NCBI GenBank assembly: GCA_027035765.1
Contig: JALVUD010000044.1
Coordinates: 113,062 to 177,061 of the forward strand
DNA: 64,000 nt
Source: Campylobacteraceae bacterium
GTDB lineage: Bacteria; Campylobacterota; Campylobacteria; Campylobacterales; Sulfurovaceae
Direction of reading: 5' to 3'
Below the pieces are notes generated by a model that saw nothing but the letters and a program-made list of their open reading frames with translations, made no database searches and had not been told where the DNA came from. Both the position numbers and the translations under genes were made by a program. Every line of letters starts with the position of its first letter. Positions within the stretch are counted from its first letter, which is position 1. Of this stretch, positions 17,854 through 27,298 are shown in pieces.

Positions 17854-19030
17854 TTTTTTTCCTCTTCGCTTTCTGTTCGATCTTTTTGGAGACCATCAGC
17901 ACCATACCGATAGCCACGGAGCCGGCCAGGATCTGGGAACCTCCGTAGCTGAGAAAGGGAACGGCGATTCCCTTGACGGGCGTGATCCCGGCGATCCCGT
18001 AACTGTTGACCACAAAAGCAAAAAGAATCAGCAACGCCACCCCGACGGTATAGAGATAGTAAGCCGGCTGCTGAAGCCGTGACGCGATCTGCAGCAGGCG
18101 GAAAATGATGAAGATTATCAGCCCCGCCACCGCTGCCAGGGTCACGAAGCCCAGCTCTTCGCTCAGCCCCGCTAAGACGAAGTCGGTATGGACCTCACTC
18201 AGATATCCCAGCTTGAACTGGCCGTTCCCCAGCCCCTGCCCCCACCAACCGCCGTTGTAGATAGCGTTGAGAGAGTTGGAGATCTGATAGGGTTCGCTCG
18301 CTTCAGGCACCCGGAGCTTGGCGACCATCTCCTGGGGAAAGAAGCTTAGAAAGTGATCCTGGACTGTGGACCACCAGCTCTTGATCCGGCGCATCCGGTG
18401 AGGTGCAATGAGAATCAGCAGTACGACACCCATCAGCCCCAGAAAGAGCGAGGTGAAGAAAAACTTGAGACTCCGGCCTGCCATAATCGTCAGGATGAGC
18501 ATCGTCGCCGCCAGAACCACCACCTGCCCTAGGTCCTTCTGGAAAATCGCGATGAGAACCACCGCCAGAGCAAAAACCAGAAGATAGGGCAGTAACACCA
18601 TAAACTCCCTCAGCAATGAGAGCCTGCCGTGATGGATCACCTTGCGGGAGAAGCTCCAGGCGATGAAAAAGACAAAGCCCACTTTGAAGAACTCCACCGG
18701 CGCCAGCGAGAGAGGACCCAGGCGAATCCAACGTTTTGCTCCGAGAACCTCTTTGACCAGCGAAGAGGGGAGAAAAGGCATCAGCAGCATCGCTAGAAGC
18801 GAAAGAAGAAAGAGGGCGAACCCCAGCCGGACGAACCAGCGATCGGGGTCGAGCCAGCTGAGCCCCACCATGATGGCGATTCCCAGCAGCACCGAAATGA
18901 GCTGCCGGACGAAAAAATGGAAATCGCCGTATCCGTAATAGTGGACGGTAAAGGTGGAGAGGGAATAGGTCAGGACAAGGGAGAGGGTAAAAAGTGCACA
19001 TACGGCATAAAAGAGCGCTTTGTCCGACAT
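17846..19030 (-). CDS. ftsW: lipid II polymerase FtsW
   Basis: SEDS-family membrane glycosyltransferase of the divisome, about ten transmembrane helices, with the conserved PFLSYGGSQILA near the C-terminus. I place the start at ATG 19030 (MSDKALFYAVC), after GGGAAG, rather than the TTG at 19063, because a -10 TATAAT lies at 19072-19077 and transcription would begin close to 19065. Length 394 aa. Heads an ftsW-murG unit. Confidence 0.93.
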   Translation of the reverse strand: MSDKALFYAVCALFTLSLVLTYSLSTFTVHYYGYGDFHFFVRQLISVLLGIAIMVGLSWLDPDRWFVRLGFALFLLSLLAMLLMPFLPSSLVKEVLGAKRWIRLGPLSLAPVEFFKVGFVFFIAWSFSRKVIHHGRLSLLREFMVLLPYLLVFALAVVLIAIFQKDLGQVVVLAATMLILTIMAGRSLKFFFTSLFLGLMGVVLLILIAPHRMRRIKSWWSTVQDHFLSFFPQEMVAKLRVPEASEPYQISNSLNAIYNGGWWGQGLGNGQFKLGYLSEVHTDFVLAGLSEELGFVTLAAVAGLIIFIIFRLLQIASRLQQPAYYLYTVGVALLILFAFVVNSYGIAGITPVKGIAVPFLSYGGSQILAGSVAIGMVLMVSKKIEQKAKRKKNA

Positions 19031-19071
19031 CGGGCTTCCCGTTTTTTTATTAAATAGTATCAATCCATGGA

Positions 19072-19077
19072 ATTATA
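19072..19077 (-). promoter_or_regulatory. -10 element of ftsW
   Basis: TATAAT on the minus strand about 35-40 nt upstream of the preferred ftsW ATG; no clear -35, which is common in Campylobacterota vegetative promoters. The divergent PBP gene may use TAAAAT at 19101-19106. Confidence 0.5.
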
Positions 19078-19168
19078 GTCAATCTGAAGAGAGTTTTCAC
19101 TAAAATATCGAAATCTTTACATCGGTTAAACAGTTAAAACCGGCAAAAAATCACCAATTCGGACAGCT

Positions 19169-21226
19169 ATGGGCAGCAAACATTTTCTGGATACCCGGAG
19201 TGTCAAACTCCTCTTTCTTTTCTTCCTGGTCATCGTCCTGGTCTCCGGATTCCTCAGTGCCGTCTTCCATACCATCGAATCGAATCGCAAGCTCCCGCCT
19301 CATACTTCGGTCATCCACGACCGGGCCCTTCGAGGGGCTATTGTCTCCAGGGACGGATACACCATCAGCCGCTCCAACAAAACCTACGAAGCCACCGTCC
19401 ATGCCCGCAGCATCGATCCCGATAAAAAAGATCTCTTCATTCGTCTTTTTGCCATCTATAGCGGTATGGGGGAGAAGGAGGTTCGAGCAGCCTTTGTGGA
19501 CAAGAAAGGGCACCCAAAAAAAGGCTTTGTCACCCTGAGCAAGACCCTCGATGCCGCCACCGCCATCCAGCTCAAACATCTGGCCTACCAGCTGCGACGG
19601 ATGCATGTCTTCCGTTCTTTCGTCAATTCCCGCGGCATCCAGACCCTCTACGGCCTGGATATACTGGAAAACGGGGAGGAGCGTGAATTCCAGCTGGGAG
19701 ACACCCTCACTCCCGTTCTTGGTTACGTTCGCAGCAGGAATCTGGGACGCTACCGCAAGATCTACGGAGTCAAAGGGTTGGAGAGACGCTACGAAAAGTA
19801 CCTCAACAAAAGCCGAGACGGGCTGGTAAGAGGAATGCGGGATGTCATCGGTACCATCATCCGGACCAAAAGCAGTATCCGAGTCTCCCGTCGTGACGGC
19901 TACAGCCTCCATCTCAACATCCCCCTGGACCTGCAGAAATATGTGGAAGCTACCCTCGATCAGATGAAAGAAAAGACCGGGGCCAAAGAGATCATCGCCG
20001 CTGTCATGGAGAGCCGGACCGGCCGGATCCTGGCTCTGGCCAGCAGTGAGCGCTACGATCCGTCCCATATCACCCAGGAAGATATCCCCAAACTCAATTC
20101 AAAATTCACCGAATATCCCTATGAACCGGGCTCAGTCATCAAACCACTGACTCTGGCCATCGCTCTCGATCACGGGAAGGTCACTCCCGAGACCTGGTTC
20201 AAAACCTATAACGGCGGCCCTTTCCCTATCAGCAAATACCAGAAAATCCACGATGACGAACCCTTCGACTCTCTCACTGCCACCGACATCATCGTCCACT
20301 CCTCCAACATCGGAATTTCCCAGATCGCCTGGCGGCTGACAGGAACAGAGTTTCACAACGGGCTCGTCGCCTTTGGTCTGGGACGCAAAAGCGGAATCGA
20401 CCTCTCCAGAGAACTTCCGGGCCGAATCAAGCCGGCCCGGCTGCTGGCACGCAAACCTCACGAGGCCAACCAGGCCTACGGCTACGGAATGCAGGCAACC
20501 TTCGCTCAGCTTCTCAAGGCCCACAATGTCTTCAACAATGACGGGGTGATCGTTACCCCCCGTATCGTCGATTATCTGGAAGATTCCCAGGGACACCGTT
20601 TCCGCCTCGATCCCCGACGTTTCCCCTCTCACCGTATCATCAGTACCAAAACGGCCCACGAGATGCACAGGATTCTGCAAAAGGTCGTCCGGGAAGGAAC
20701 GGGAGTGGCCGCCCAGTATCCGGGCCTGGATATCGGCGGCAAGACCGGGACGGCTCATATTGCGGCCCATGGCCACTATGTCAAACGCTACAACAGCTCA
20801 TTTTACGGATTTGCCAACGATGACAAAGGGCATCGATACGAGATTGGCGTGTTGGTAATCGAAGCGAGCAAATATCACAAATACTTCGCCTCCCAGTCCG
20901 CCGTTCCCACCTTCAAAGCGATCGTGGATGATCTGGTGGAGCTTGGATATCTCCATCCCAACCTCACCCCCGAACAGCGGGCCGAGATGCTGGCCAAAGA
21001 GAAAAAACGCCGGGAGGCTGCCCGACGGATCCAGCAGGAGCGTACCCGACGGGTCAAAGAGCTGCTTCGGCAGCAGCGGGAGCAGATGCGCCGCCGGGAA
21101 CAGAAAACAACTCCACGTCCCCGTACGCATACTTACAAACCATCTCCCCGACAAGCCCCGAGATATCAGGCCCCTATTCCCAAACGCTCCCCGACCCCCC
21201 ACGAGGCATTGCCGGATATGTTTTAA
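19169..21226 (+). CDS. ftsI: class B penicillin-binding protein (FtsI/PBP2-type transpeptidase)
   Basis: Septal or elongation transpeptidase that cross-links peptidoglycan; divergent from ftsW, its usual SEDS partner, which favours FtsI. Membrane anchor at 12-34, PBP dimerisation region about 55-210, catalytic S322-V-I-K (EPGSVIKP), S378-S-N and K525-T-G. At 685 aa it is longer than usual because of a ~90-residue Arg/Lys/Gln-rich, then Pro-rich, C-terminal tail of unknown role (IQQERTRRVKELLRQQREQ and beyond). The heptamer array begins at the base after the stop. Confidence 0.92.
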   Translation: MGSKHFLDTRSVKLLFLFFLVIVLVSGFLSAVFHTIESNRKLPPHTSVIHDRALRGAIVSRDGYTISRSNKTYEATVHARSIDPDKKDLFIRLFAIYSGMGEKEVRAAFVDKKGHPKKGFVTLSKTLDAATAIQLKHLAYQLRRMHVFRSFVNSRGIQTLYGLDILENGEEREFQLGDTLTPVLGYVRSRNLGRYRKIYGVKGLERRYEKYLNKSRDGLVRGMRDVIGTIIRTKSSIRVSRRDGYSLHLNIPLDLQKYVEATLDQMKEKTGAKEIIAAVMESRTGRILALASSERYDPSHITQEDIPKLNSKFTEYPYEPGSVIKPLTLAIALDHGKVTPETWFKTYNGGPFPISKYQKIHDDEPFDSLTATDIIVHSSNIGISQIAWRLTGTEFHNGLVAFGLGRKSGIDLSRELPGRIKPARLLARKPHEANQAYGYGMQATFAQLLKAHNVFNNDGVIVTPRIVDYLEDSQGHRFRLDPRRFPSHRIISTKTAHEMHRILQKVVREGTGVAAQYPGLDIGGKTGTAHIAAHGHYVKRYNSSFYGFANDDKGHRYEIGVLVIEASKYHKYFASQSAVPTFKAIVDDLVELGYLHPNLTPEQRAEMLAKEKKRREAARRIQQERTRRVKELLRQQREQMRRREQKTTPRPRTHTYKPSPRQAPRYQAPIPKRSPTPHEALPDMF

Positions 21227-21258
21227 AGTCGGCAGTTTTCAGTCGGCAGTCGGCAGTG
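21227..21258. repeat. heptamer array (AGTCGGC)n
   Basis: AGTCGGC, AGTTTTC, AGTCGGC, AGTCGGC, starting at the first base after the TAA of the PBP gene. One of the few units here without a stop codon in the sense orientation. A GCGC-CTCCG-GCGC palindrome follows at about 21262. Confidence 0.8.
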
Positions 21259-21343
21259 GAAGCGCCTCCGGCGCAGTCTTGGAAGAAGTAAGATTCCAAC
21301 ATTATCAATTGAACCCTCTGAATAACCGAAACAATCTCTTCTC

Positions 21344-21373
21344 GTCATCCCGAACTTGATTCGGGATCCACGG
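21344..21373. repeat. dispersed palindrome, ATCCCGAA/TTCGGGAT
   Basis: Perfect 8-bp stem (21347-21354 / 21360-21367), loop CTTGA, with GTC before and CCACGG after. The downstream context CCACGGCACAATGG is shared with the inverted copy around 22535-22550. Confidence 0.7.
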
Positions 21374-21411
21374 CACAATGGGTTTTTAGACCCCTCAATT
21401 TAAATCGGTTT

Positions 21412-21439
21412 CTAGTTACTCGTTACTAGTTACTAGTTT
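21412..21439. repeat. heptamer array (CTAGTTA)4
   Basis: CTAGTTA, CTCGTTA, CTAGTTA, CTAGTTT. The unit is the same as at 47807-47834 (AACTAGT on the other strand). Confidence 0.82.
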
Positions 21440-21486
21440 CTCAATCCCGGTTCCTTTAACTCACATCGTAAAAAGACACCCGAAAA

Positions 21487-21514
21487 CTCCTCACTCCTCA
21501 CTCCTCATTCCTCA
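21487..21514. repeat. heptamer array (CTCCTCA)3(TTCCTCA)
   Basis: Four 7-bp units ending at the base before the panC stop codon. On the panC strand each unit contains TGA (TGAGGAG/TGAGGAA), so stops recur in all three frames straight after panC. Confidence 0.87.
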
Positions 21515-22342
21515 TCACACCCACAGATTGTCGATCAGCCTTGTCTCCCCCACTTTGGCGGCGACCAGAATGATCGTATTGCCCAATTCCACCTCTTCGA
21601 GGGGGCGGAAATTCCGATCCACGATCGCCACATAGTCCAGCTCTGTCACCTCCGGTTCCAGGATTCCCGTCATTACGGCCCGGATCACCTCGCTTTTACG
21701 TTCACCGCTCTGAACCAACTTGGCGGCCCGTTTGAGGGAACGTGAGAGACTCAGGGCCCGACGACGCTCCTCCGGACTGAGATAGACATTGCGGCTGCTG
21801 AGTGCCAGGCCATCGGCATCCCGAACGATCTCACAGGGAACGATCTGTACTTTCATGAAATAGTTGCGGACCATCTGCTGGATCAACACCAACTGCTGGG
21901 CATCCTTTTTACCGAAATAGGCCCGATCGGCCCGGCTGAGGTTGAGGAGCTTCATCACCACCTGGAGCATCCCGTCGAAATGGCCTGGACGAGAGGCCCC
22001 CTCCAGGATATACCCCCGGATCTTCGGCGCGCTGATGGAGAGTTCGTCCTCTTCATAGATCTGATCGATGCTCGGCAGGTAGAGCAGATCCACCCCCGCC
22101 AATTCGCAGATCTTCCGGTCCGCCTCTTCCCGTCGGGGATATTTGTCCAGATCCTCCCCCTCGAGGAACTGGGTCGGATTGACGAAGATCGAGACGATGA
22201 CATGATCGTTCTCCTCCCTCGCGCGACGGATCAGAGAGAGATGTCCTTCGTGCAACGCTCCCATCGTCGGCACGAAACCGATGGATCCCCCGAAGCTGTC
22301 CCGAGCTTCGGCAAAGCTTGCATACTCCCGTGTGATGATCAT
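21515..22342 (-). CDS. panC: pantothenate synthetase
   Basis: ATP-dependent ligation of pantoate and beta-alanine, the last step of pantothenate (CoA precursor) synthesis. [16 protein letters not shown] near the N-terminus contains the HxGH nucleotidyl-transfer motif; FGKKDAQQL and LSSRN are further family motifs. ATG 22342 (MIITREYAS) is 8 nt after GAAGG; a GTG three codons upstream is possible. Length 275 aa. Confidence 0.95.
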   Translation of the reverse strand: MIITREYASFAEARDSFGGSIGFVPTMGALHEGHLSLIRRAREENDHVIVSIFVNPTQFLEGEDLDKYPRREEADRKICELAGVDLLYLPSIDQIYEEDELSISAPKIRGYILEGASRPGHFDGMLQVVMKLLNLSRADRAYFGKKDAQQLVLIQQMVRNYFMKVQIVPCEIVRDADGLALSSRNVYLSPEERRRALSLSRSLKRAAKLVQSGERKSEVIRAVMTGILEPEVTELDYVAIVDRNFRPLEEVELGNTIILVAAKVGETRLIDNLWV

Positions 22343-22390
22343 CTCCCCCACCTTCTGTGAAATTTTGCTAAAATCTTACCCCAAAACTGT

Positions 22391-22425
22391 GGAATTAGGA
22401 GTTAGGAATTAGGAAGTAGGAATTG
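22391..22425. repeat. heptamer array (GGAATTA)5, left end of an inverted pair
   Basis: GGAATTA, GGAGTTA, GGAATTA, GGAAGTA, GGAATTG. The same heptamer occurs in inverse orientation at 22607-22634, so the two arrays bracket a ~245-bp module in the panC/prfB divergent spacer. Confidence 0.86.
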
Positions 22426-22491
22426 AAGGATTTTGAAAAACGGTGAGACATATAGACTCTTCACTCCTAATTGAGTCCGCTGAAAATTCCT

Positions 22492-22518
22492 GTCGTTCCG
22501 AACTCGATCCGGAATCCA
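22492..22518. repeat. dispersed palindrome, TTCCG/CGGAA
   Basis: Begins GTCGTTCCGAAC and ends GGAATCCA. It is the forward partner of the inverted copy at 22541-22569. Confidence 0.6.
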
Positions 22519-22540
22519 GGGCTCGAAATATCCATTGTGC

Positions 22541-22569
22541 CGTGGATCCTGAATCAAGTTTAGAATGAT
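22541..22569. repeat. dispersed palindrome, inverted copy
   Basis: Reads CGTGGATCCTGAATC...; the reverse complement matches the 7146 and 21344 copies. Lies head to head with 22492-22518 between the inverted heptamer arrays. Confidence 0.65.
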
Positions 22570-22606
22570 GGATTGATATCCAATCAATTTTTAGAGGTTC
22601 CATCCG

Positions 22607-22634
22607 ATTCCTAATTTCTAACTTCTAATTCCTA
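22607..22634. repeat. heptamer array (ATTCCTA)4, right end of the inverted pair
   Basis: ATTCCTA, ATTTCTA, ACTTCTA, ATTCCTA; the complement TAGGAAT is the 22391 unit. It ends about 8 nt before the Shine-Dalgarno of prfB. Confidence 0.86.
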
Positions 22635-22654
22635 ATTTGAAAAGGAACTTTTCA

Positions 22655-23776
22655 ATGGATGCCTACGAATACGGCGAACTGCTCAAAAGCCTGAGCACCA
22701 AGATGGAGAATATCACCAACATCGTCAAACCCGACGAAATCCGTGCCCGACTGGACGAGATCGAGACGATGCAGCAGAATCCCGAGTTTTGGAGCGATGC
22801 CGACAAGGCGGCCAAGATCTCCCAGGAGAAGACCCGTCTGGAGCGGACACTGAACAAATACGACGAGGCCAAAGCGGCCCTGGAGGACGCCAAAGAGTAC
22901 TTCGAGCTGGCCAAGAGCGAGGGAGACGAAGAGACCCTGGAGATGCTCTACGAAGATGCCGAGAGCCTCAAAGAGCATATCCAGCAGCTGGAGATCGCCA
23001 TCATGCTCAGCGGCGAGCACGACAGCGCCAATGCCATCGTCACCATCCATCCCGGCGCCGGCGGAACCGAAAGCCAGGACTGGGCCAGTATGCTCTACCG
23101 GATGTATCTGCGCTGGGCGGAACGCCACGGTTTCAAAGTCGAAGTCCTCGACTACCAGCCCGGCGAGGAAGCGGGGATCAAGGATGTGAGTTTCATCATC
23201 AAAGGGGAGAACGCCTACGGCTACCTCAAGGTCGAAAACGGCATCCACCGTCTGGTGCGTATCAGCCCCTTCGACTCCAACGCCAAGCGCCACACCTCCT
23301 TCACCTCGGTGATGGTCTCTCCCGAGATCGACGACGACATCGAAATCGAAATCGAGGACAAGGACATCCGTATCGATACCTACCGGGCCAGCGGGGCAGG
23401 CGGCCAGCACGTCAACAAGACCGAATCGGCCATCCGGATCACCCATGAGCCCACGGGTATCGTCGTCCAGTGCCAAAACGACCGTTCCCAGCACAAAAAC
23501 AAAGCCGCGGCCATGAAGATGCTCAAATCGCGCCTCTATGAATACGAAATGGCCAAGAAACAGGCGGAGATCGACGGGATCGAAAAGAGCGATATCGGCT
23601 GGGGACATCAGATCCGCAGCTACGTCCTCCAACCCTATCAGCAGGTCAAGGACAGCCGCAGCGGCCAGGCCTTCAGCAATGTCGATGCCATCCTTGACGG
23701 TGACATCGACAAGATGCTTGAGGGAGTTCTGATCGCCCAGGCGAGCCAGGGGGGAAATGGAGGAGAGAAAGAGTAG
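22655..23776 (+). CDS. prfB: peptide chain release factor 2
   Basis: Terminates translation at UGA/UAA. The tripeptide anticodon SPF (about 204-206, RISPFDSNA) specifies RF2, and the GGQ motif is at about 249-251 ([10 protein letters not shown]). Start ATG 22655 ([10 protein letters not shown]) is 8 nt after AAGGA. The frame is continuous from the start, so the +1 programmed frameshift that autoregulates prfB in E. coli is absent. Length 373 aa. Confidence 0.97.
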   Translation: MDAYEYGELLKSLSTKMENITNIVKPDEIRARLDEIETMQQNPEFWSDADKAAKISQEKTRLERTLNKYDEAKAALEDAKEYFELAKSEGDEETLEMLYEDAESLKEHIQQLEIAIMLSGEHDSANAIVTIHPGAGGTESQDWASMLYRMYLRWAERHGFKVEVLDYQPGEEAGIKDVSFIIKGENAYGYLKVENGIHRLVRISPFDSNAKRHTSFTSVMVSPEIDDDIEIEIEDKDIRIDTYRASGAGGQHVNKTESAIRITHEPTGIVVQCQNDRSQHKNKAAAMKMLKSRLYEYEMAKKQAEIDGIEKSDIGWGHQIRSYVLQPYQQVKDSRSGQAFSNVDAILDGDIDKMLEGVLIAQASQGGNGGEKE

Positions 23777-23788
23777 GAGAATCTGCGC

Positions 23789-24325
23789 TTAGCGGAACTC
23801 CAGCAGAAGATTCTCTTTGTCCACTTTCACCGACTGGAGTGCTTTGGCAGGGAAGGTGTCTTCCATCCGATAGACCGGGATACTCTCCAATGCCTGAGCC
23901 ACCAGCGGAGGAAGTCCGCGCCGAGCCGCCGCTGAAACATACTCCTGCAGAGAGGGGTTGCCTCCGAAGGTCAAACTGCTCGCCTGCAGATTGGTGAAAT
24001 AGAGTGTTTTTGTGGACGGATCGTAGCGCAGCGTTCCCCTGTACCGTACCAATCCCTCGATCCCCTCGGGGATCTCGAAACTGGTCATGACGAAACGGGC
24101 GGTCACACTCAGAGGATTGGTCTCGTCGCCGCTCTGGGTCACTACCGCCAGGATTTTGACCTGGCCGAAATTGCTTTTGAGGGTAAGCGGCAACGCGCTT
24201 TTACACCCTTCATCCAGATCGCTCAGAGTCAGCTGCTTCTGCTGACTGCCAAAAAGCGAAGGTCCCTGCAGCGCACATCCGCTCATAAAAAAAATCATTC
24301 CGAAAATCAACCAAAATCTTTTCAT
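23789..24325 (-). CDS. DUF1439 (YceB-like) lipoprotein
   Basis: 178-aa predicted lipoprotein: hydrophobic signal (residues 4-15) and lipobox MSGC with Cys17 as the acylation site. The body resembles the YceB/DUF1439 beta-rich lipid-binding-like domain (SVTARFVMTSFEIPEG, GTLRYDPSTKTLYFT). No experimental role is known to me. Convergent with prfB, with 12 nt between the stops. Confidence 0.72.
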   Translation of the reverse strand: MKRFWLIFGMIFFMSGCALQGPSLFGSQQKQLTLSDLDEGCKSALPLTLKSNFGQVKILAVVTQSGDETNPLSVTARFVMTSFEIPEGIEGLVRYRGTLRYDPSTKTLYFTNLQASSLTFGGNPSLQEYVSAAARRGLPPLVAQALESIPVYRMEDTFPAKALQSVKVDKENLLLEFR

Positions 24326-24357
24326 GCTCTTCCTGTCATCGGACTTTTGTTATCGAA

Positions 24358-25029
24358 TTATAACCTCTTTCCTACCGACTCTTCATAAGGTTTGAGCCGC
24401 TGCTCCTCCAGCAGGTAGACACGGTCGCACTTCCCGGCCACTTCAGGATCGTGAGTCACCATAAAAAGCGCCGCTTTCTGCTCAGCAACATAATTCAGAA
24501 GCACTTTCATGACCAGATCGGAAGTCTCGAGGTCCAGATTGCCGGTCGGCTCGTCGGCGAAAATCACCTGAGGCTTTTTGCTAAGAACCCTGGCCAAAGA
24601 GACCCGCTGCTGCTGGCCGCCGGAGAGTTCGCTCACTTTCTGATCGATAACCGTATCGATCTCCAGAACTTCAAAGAGAGTCTCGTCGATCTCCTGACGG
24701 GCAAGCATGGCCGCGATCTCGACATTTTCCCGTCCCGTCATACCTTTGAAGAGATAATGCTGCTGAAAAACGATTCCTGTTCGGTTTCGCCGCAGCATCT
24801 CTTTCTCCGATTCGCTGATTCGATAGAGATCCCGCCCCAGAAGCTCCACTTTTCCTTCCAAAGGTGCGATAAGCCCGGCCAAGGTATGCAGGAGTGTCGA
24901 TTTGCCGCTGCCGCTGCGTCCCATGACCGCGACACTCTCCGAAGGACGGATCGCGAGAGAGACCTCCCGATAGAGCGGATAATCGAAAGCATGGGCCAGT
25001 TTCGTTGCGGCGAGACAGGGGTGGGACAT
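24358..25029 (-). CDS. ABC transporter ATP-binding protein, LolD/FtsE type
   Basis: 223-aa MacB/LolD-class ATPase with Walker A GRSGSGKST (about 37-45), signature ELSGGQQQRVSLA and Walker B VIFADEPTGNLD. Such ATPases pair with FtsX/LolC-like permeases; none is adjacent. Position downstream of rpsB-tsf matches the Campylobacter arrangement. The partner permease and substrate are unknown. Confidence 0.88.
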   Translation of the reverse strand: MSHPCLAATKLAHAFDYPLYREVSLAIRPSESVAVMGRSGSGKSTLLHTLAGLIAPLEGKVELLGRDLYRISESEKEMLRRNRTGIVFQQHYLFKGMTGRENVEIAAMLARQEIDETLFEVLEIDTVIDQKVSELSGGQQQRVSLARVLSKKPQVIFADEPTGNLDLETSDLVMKVLLNYVAEQKAALFMVTHDPEVAGKCDRVYLLEEQRLKPYEESVGKRL

Positions 25030-25147
25030 CGGTTACCTTGAAGGAAAAGTTATGGTGCGGATTATAACACAGGTGGAAAAATCGGAAAGGAGAGAAGCGT
25101 GCATCCGGCACGAAAAGCCGGACGAAAAAAAATGAAAAACCCGAAGG

Positions 25148-26065
25148 TTATTTGGCCATCTGCTTGGCCACTTCGGCAGCGAAGTCCTCTTCGACCTTCT
25201 CGACGCCTTCACCGAGCTCGAAGCGGATGTAATCCACCAGTTTGGCGGTACCGCCGGCCTCTTTGGCCGCTTTGGCCAGGTATTCGCCGACGGTGATCTT
25301 GTCGTCCATAACGAATTTCTGATTCTCCAGGGTGTTGTCCTGGAGGAAGCGCTTGATCTTGCCGGGGAGGATCTTCTCGAGGATGTTCTCGGGCTTGCCC
25401 TCTTTGAGGAGTTGCTCTCTGGCGATTTCCTTCTCTTTCTCGATCACTTCGGCGGGAACGGCCGCTTCGTTGAGATAGGAGGGGTTCATCGCCGCGGCGT
25501 GCATGGCGATGTTTTTGAGTGCCTCTTTGACGGCGGGGCAGGTCTCGGGCTTGTCACACTCGGCGGCGACGAGGACACCGACACGGCCGCCGGCATGGAC
25601 ATAGCCGTTGACGGCGACATTGTCGGCTCCCTCGATCCGGGCCACGCGACGGACCACCAGGTTCTCACCGATGGTCGCGATCTGCAGGGCCAGATACTCT
25701 TTGAAGTTCTGGCCGTCGATCTCGCTCTCGAGAATCTCTTCGGCACTGGCCAGGCCCTTGGCGAAAGCATGCTCGACCACCTCACCGGCGAATTTCTGGA
25801 ACTTTTCGTTCTTGGCGACGAAGTCGGTCTGGGAGTTGATCTCGACCATCAATCCGGCATGATCTTCGATCTTGATAGTGATAGCACCTTCGGCGGCTAC
25901 TTTGTCCGCTTTTTTGGCGGCGGCACCCAGGCCTTTTTTACGGAGCCACTCGACCGCAGCTTCCATATCACCGTCGGTGGCGGTGAGGGCCTGCTTGCAG
26001 TCCATCATACCGGCATCGGTCATCTCTCTCAGTTTTTTCACATCTTTGGGTCCGAAGTTTGCCAT
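25148..26065 (-). CDS. tsf: elongation factor Ts
   Basis: Guanine-nucleotide exchange factor for EF-Tu. The N-terminal UBA-like region VKKLREMTDAGMMDCKQAL and the downstream HSQTDFVA-type stretch (MVEINSQTDFVAKNEKF) are diagnostic. 305 aa, within normal range. The ATG shares one base with the TAA of rpsB (TAATG). A short UUCG hairpin with U-runs just after the stop (25118-25148) may be a weak terminator. Confidence 0.97.
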   Translation of the reverse strand: MANFGPKDVKKLREMTDAGMMDCKQALTATDGDMEAAVEWLRKKGLGAAAKKADKVAAEGAITIKIEDHAGLMVEINSQTDFVAKNEKFQKFAGEVVEHAFAKGLASAEEILESEIDGQNFKEYLALQIATIGENLVVRRVARIEGADNVAVNGYVHAGGRVGVLVAAECDKPETCPAVKEALKNIAMHAAAMNPSYLNEAAVPAEVIEKEKEIAREQLLKEGKPENILEKILPGKIKRFLQDNTLENQKFVMDDKITVGEYLAKAAKEAGGTAKLVDYIRFELGEGVEKVEEDFAAEVAKQMAK

Positions 26066-27081
26066 TATTTAGCCTCCGCGAGTTCTTTTGCGTGTGCGAC
26101 AGACTCTTTGAAGTCACCTTTGAAGCTGTACTTCTCTTCCATCATCTGAACCTGCTCATCGGTCATGTTGGCCACATCTTCGAAAGTATAGAAACCTTCG
26201 TTGTTGAGCTTCTCCTGATAGGCTTTGCCGATCCCTTTGATTTTGGTCAGGTCGTCTTTGGCCTTTTCGGCGTCGGCTTTGGCCTCTTCGACGATCTCTT
26301 TGACTTCTTTTTCACTCACGCCGGCAGCGGCAGCAGCCTCTTCGTTGATGGCGGCGGGGGCTTCACCCTCCCCTTCGCCTTCGGCGGCACCGTGCTCCTC
26401 CTCGTAGATCGCCTTTCCTTCGAGGATCGCATCGGCGATCTCACGGCAGAAGAGGTTGATAGAACGGATAGCGTCGTCGTTGCCGGGGATGGGGTAGTCG
26501 ATCAGATCGGGATCACAGTTGGTATCCAGAGGGGCGATGACCTTCATACCCATCCGGCGCGCTTCGTTGACGGCAATGTGCTCTTTGACCGCGTCGATGA
26601 CGAACATCATATCGGGCAGTTTTTTCATGTTCCGATACCCCTCGAGGTAGTTGAGGAGTTTCTCTTTTTTGCGGCGCAGCATCAGGGCCTCTTTTTTAGT
26701 CAGGAGATTGATCTGTCCGTTCTCTTCCATCTGTTCGATAATTTCGAGCTTGCGGATCGATTTTTTGATGGTGGGATAGTTGGTCAGCATTCCGCCCAGC
26801 CAACGGGTGGCGACGAAAGGCATCCCGGCACGCTGGGCATGCTCTTTGACGGCGCTGCGGGCTTGCTTTTTGGTTCCGACGAAGAGGATAGTCTGTCCTT
26901 CGGCGGCGGCGTCACGGACGACATTGTAGGTGTACTTGAAATAGCGCAGGGTCTTCTGCAGGTCGATGATGTAAATGTTTTTCCGCTCACCGAAGATGAA
27001 TTTCTTCATTTTGGGGTTCCAGCGGCGTGTCTGGTGTCCGAAGTGTACTCCGCACTCCAGCAGGTCTTTCATGGTTACCAT
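26065..27081 (-). CDS. rpsB: 30S ribosomal protein S2 with C-terminal helix-hairpin-helix extension
   Basis: S2 core (about residues 1-225: [41 protein letters not shown]). It continues for about 110 residues past the usual end: an Ala/Glu-rich linker (230-275) and a helix-hairpin-helix-like module [17 protein letters not shown] (about 276-292) with TFEDVANMT. Standard S2 is 225-265 aa; this is 338. The extension is in frame and followed by tsf with TAATG coupling. A possible -10 (TAAAAT at 27233-27238) implies a ~145-nt leader. Confidence 0.96.
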   Translation of the reverse strand: MVTMKDLLECGVHFGHQTRRWNPKMKKFIFGERKNIYIIDLQKTLRYFKYTYNVVRDAAAEGQTILFVGTKKQARSAVKEHAQRAGMPFVATRWLGGMLTNYPTIKKSIRKLEIIEQMEENGQINLLTKKEALMLRRKKEKLLNYLEGYRNMKKLPDMMFVIDAVKEHIAVNEARRMGMKVIAPLDTNCDPDLIDYPIPGNDDAIRSINLFCREIADAILEGKAIYEEEHGAAEGEGEGEAPAAINEEAAAAAGVSEKEVKEIVEEAKADAEKAKDDLTKIKGIGKAYQEKLNNEGFYTFEDVANMTDEQVQMMEEKYSFKGDFKESVAHAKELAEAK

Positions 27082-27298
27082 AAGTTTGCTCCTTGGTTTA
27101 TCGCAAATCGTTTCGGATCGTCAGCCGATCACCTCAGGTTTGAACCTCTGCAGCCCTTAATGCCTGACGGCACAACCTGTTCAAGGAATAACTGCATGAG
27201 AATTTCGCCTACCCACAGAGATAGGAAGCGCGATTTTACCCAATGATCGCTTAAAAATGTCTCATCGAGAAAATACTACCGTGCTTTATGCATCACAT

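Noticed and set aside
25105..25125. Hairpin TCCGGC/GCCGGA as terminator after tsf
   Set aside because: No T-run follows on the tsf strand; the poly-A lies on the wrong side for termination.
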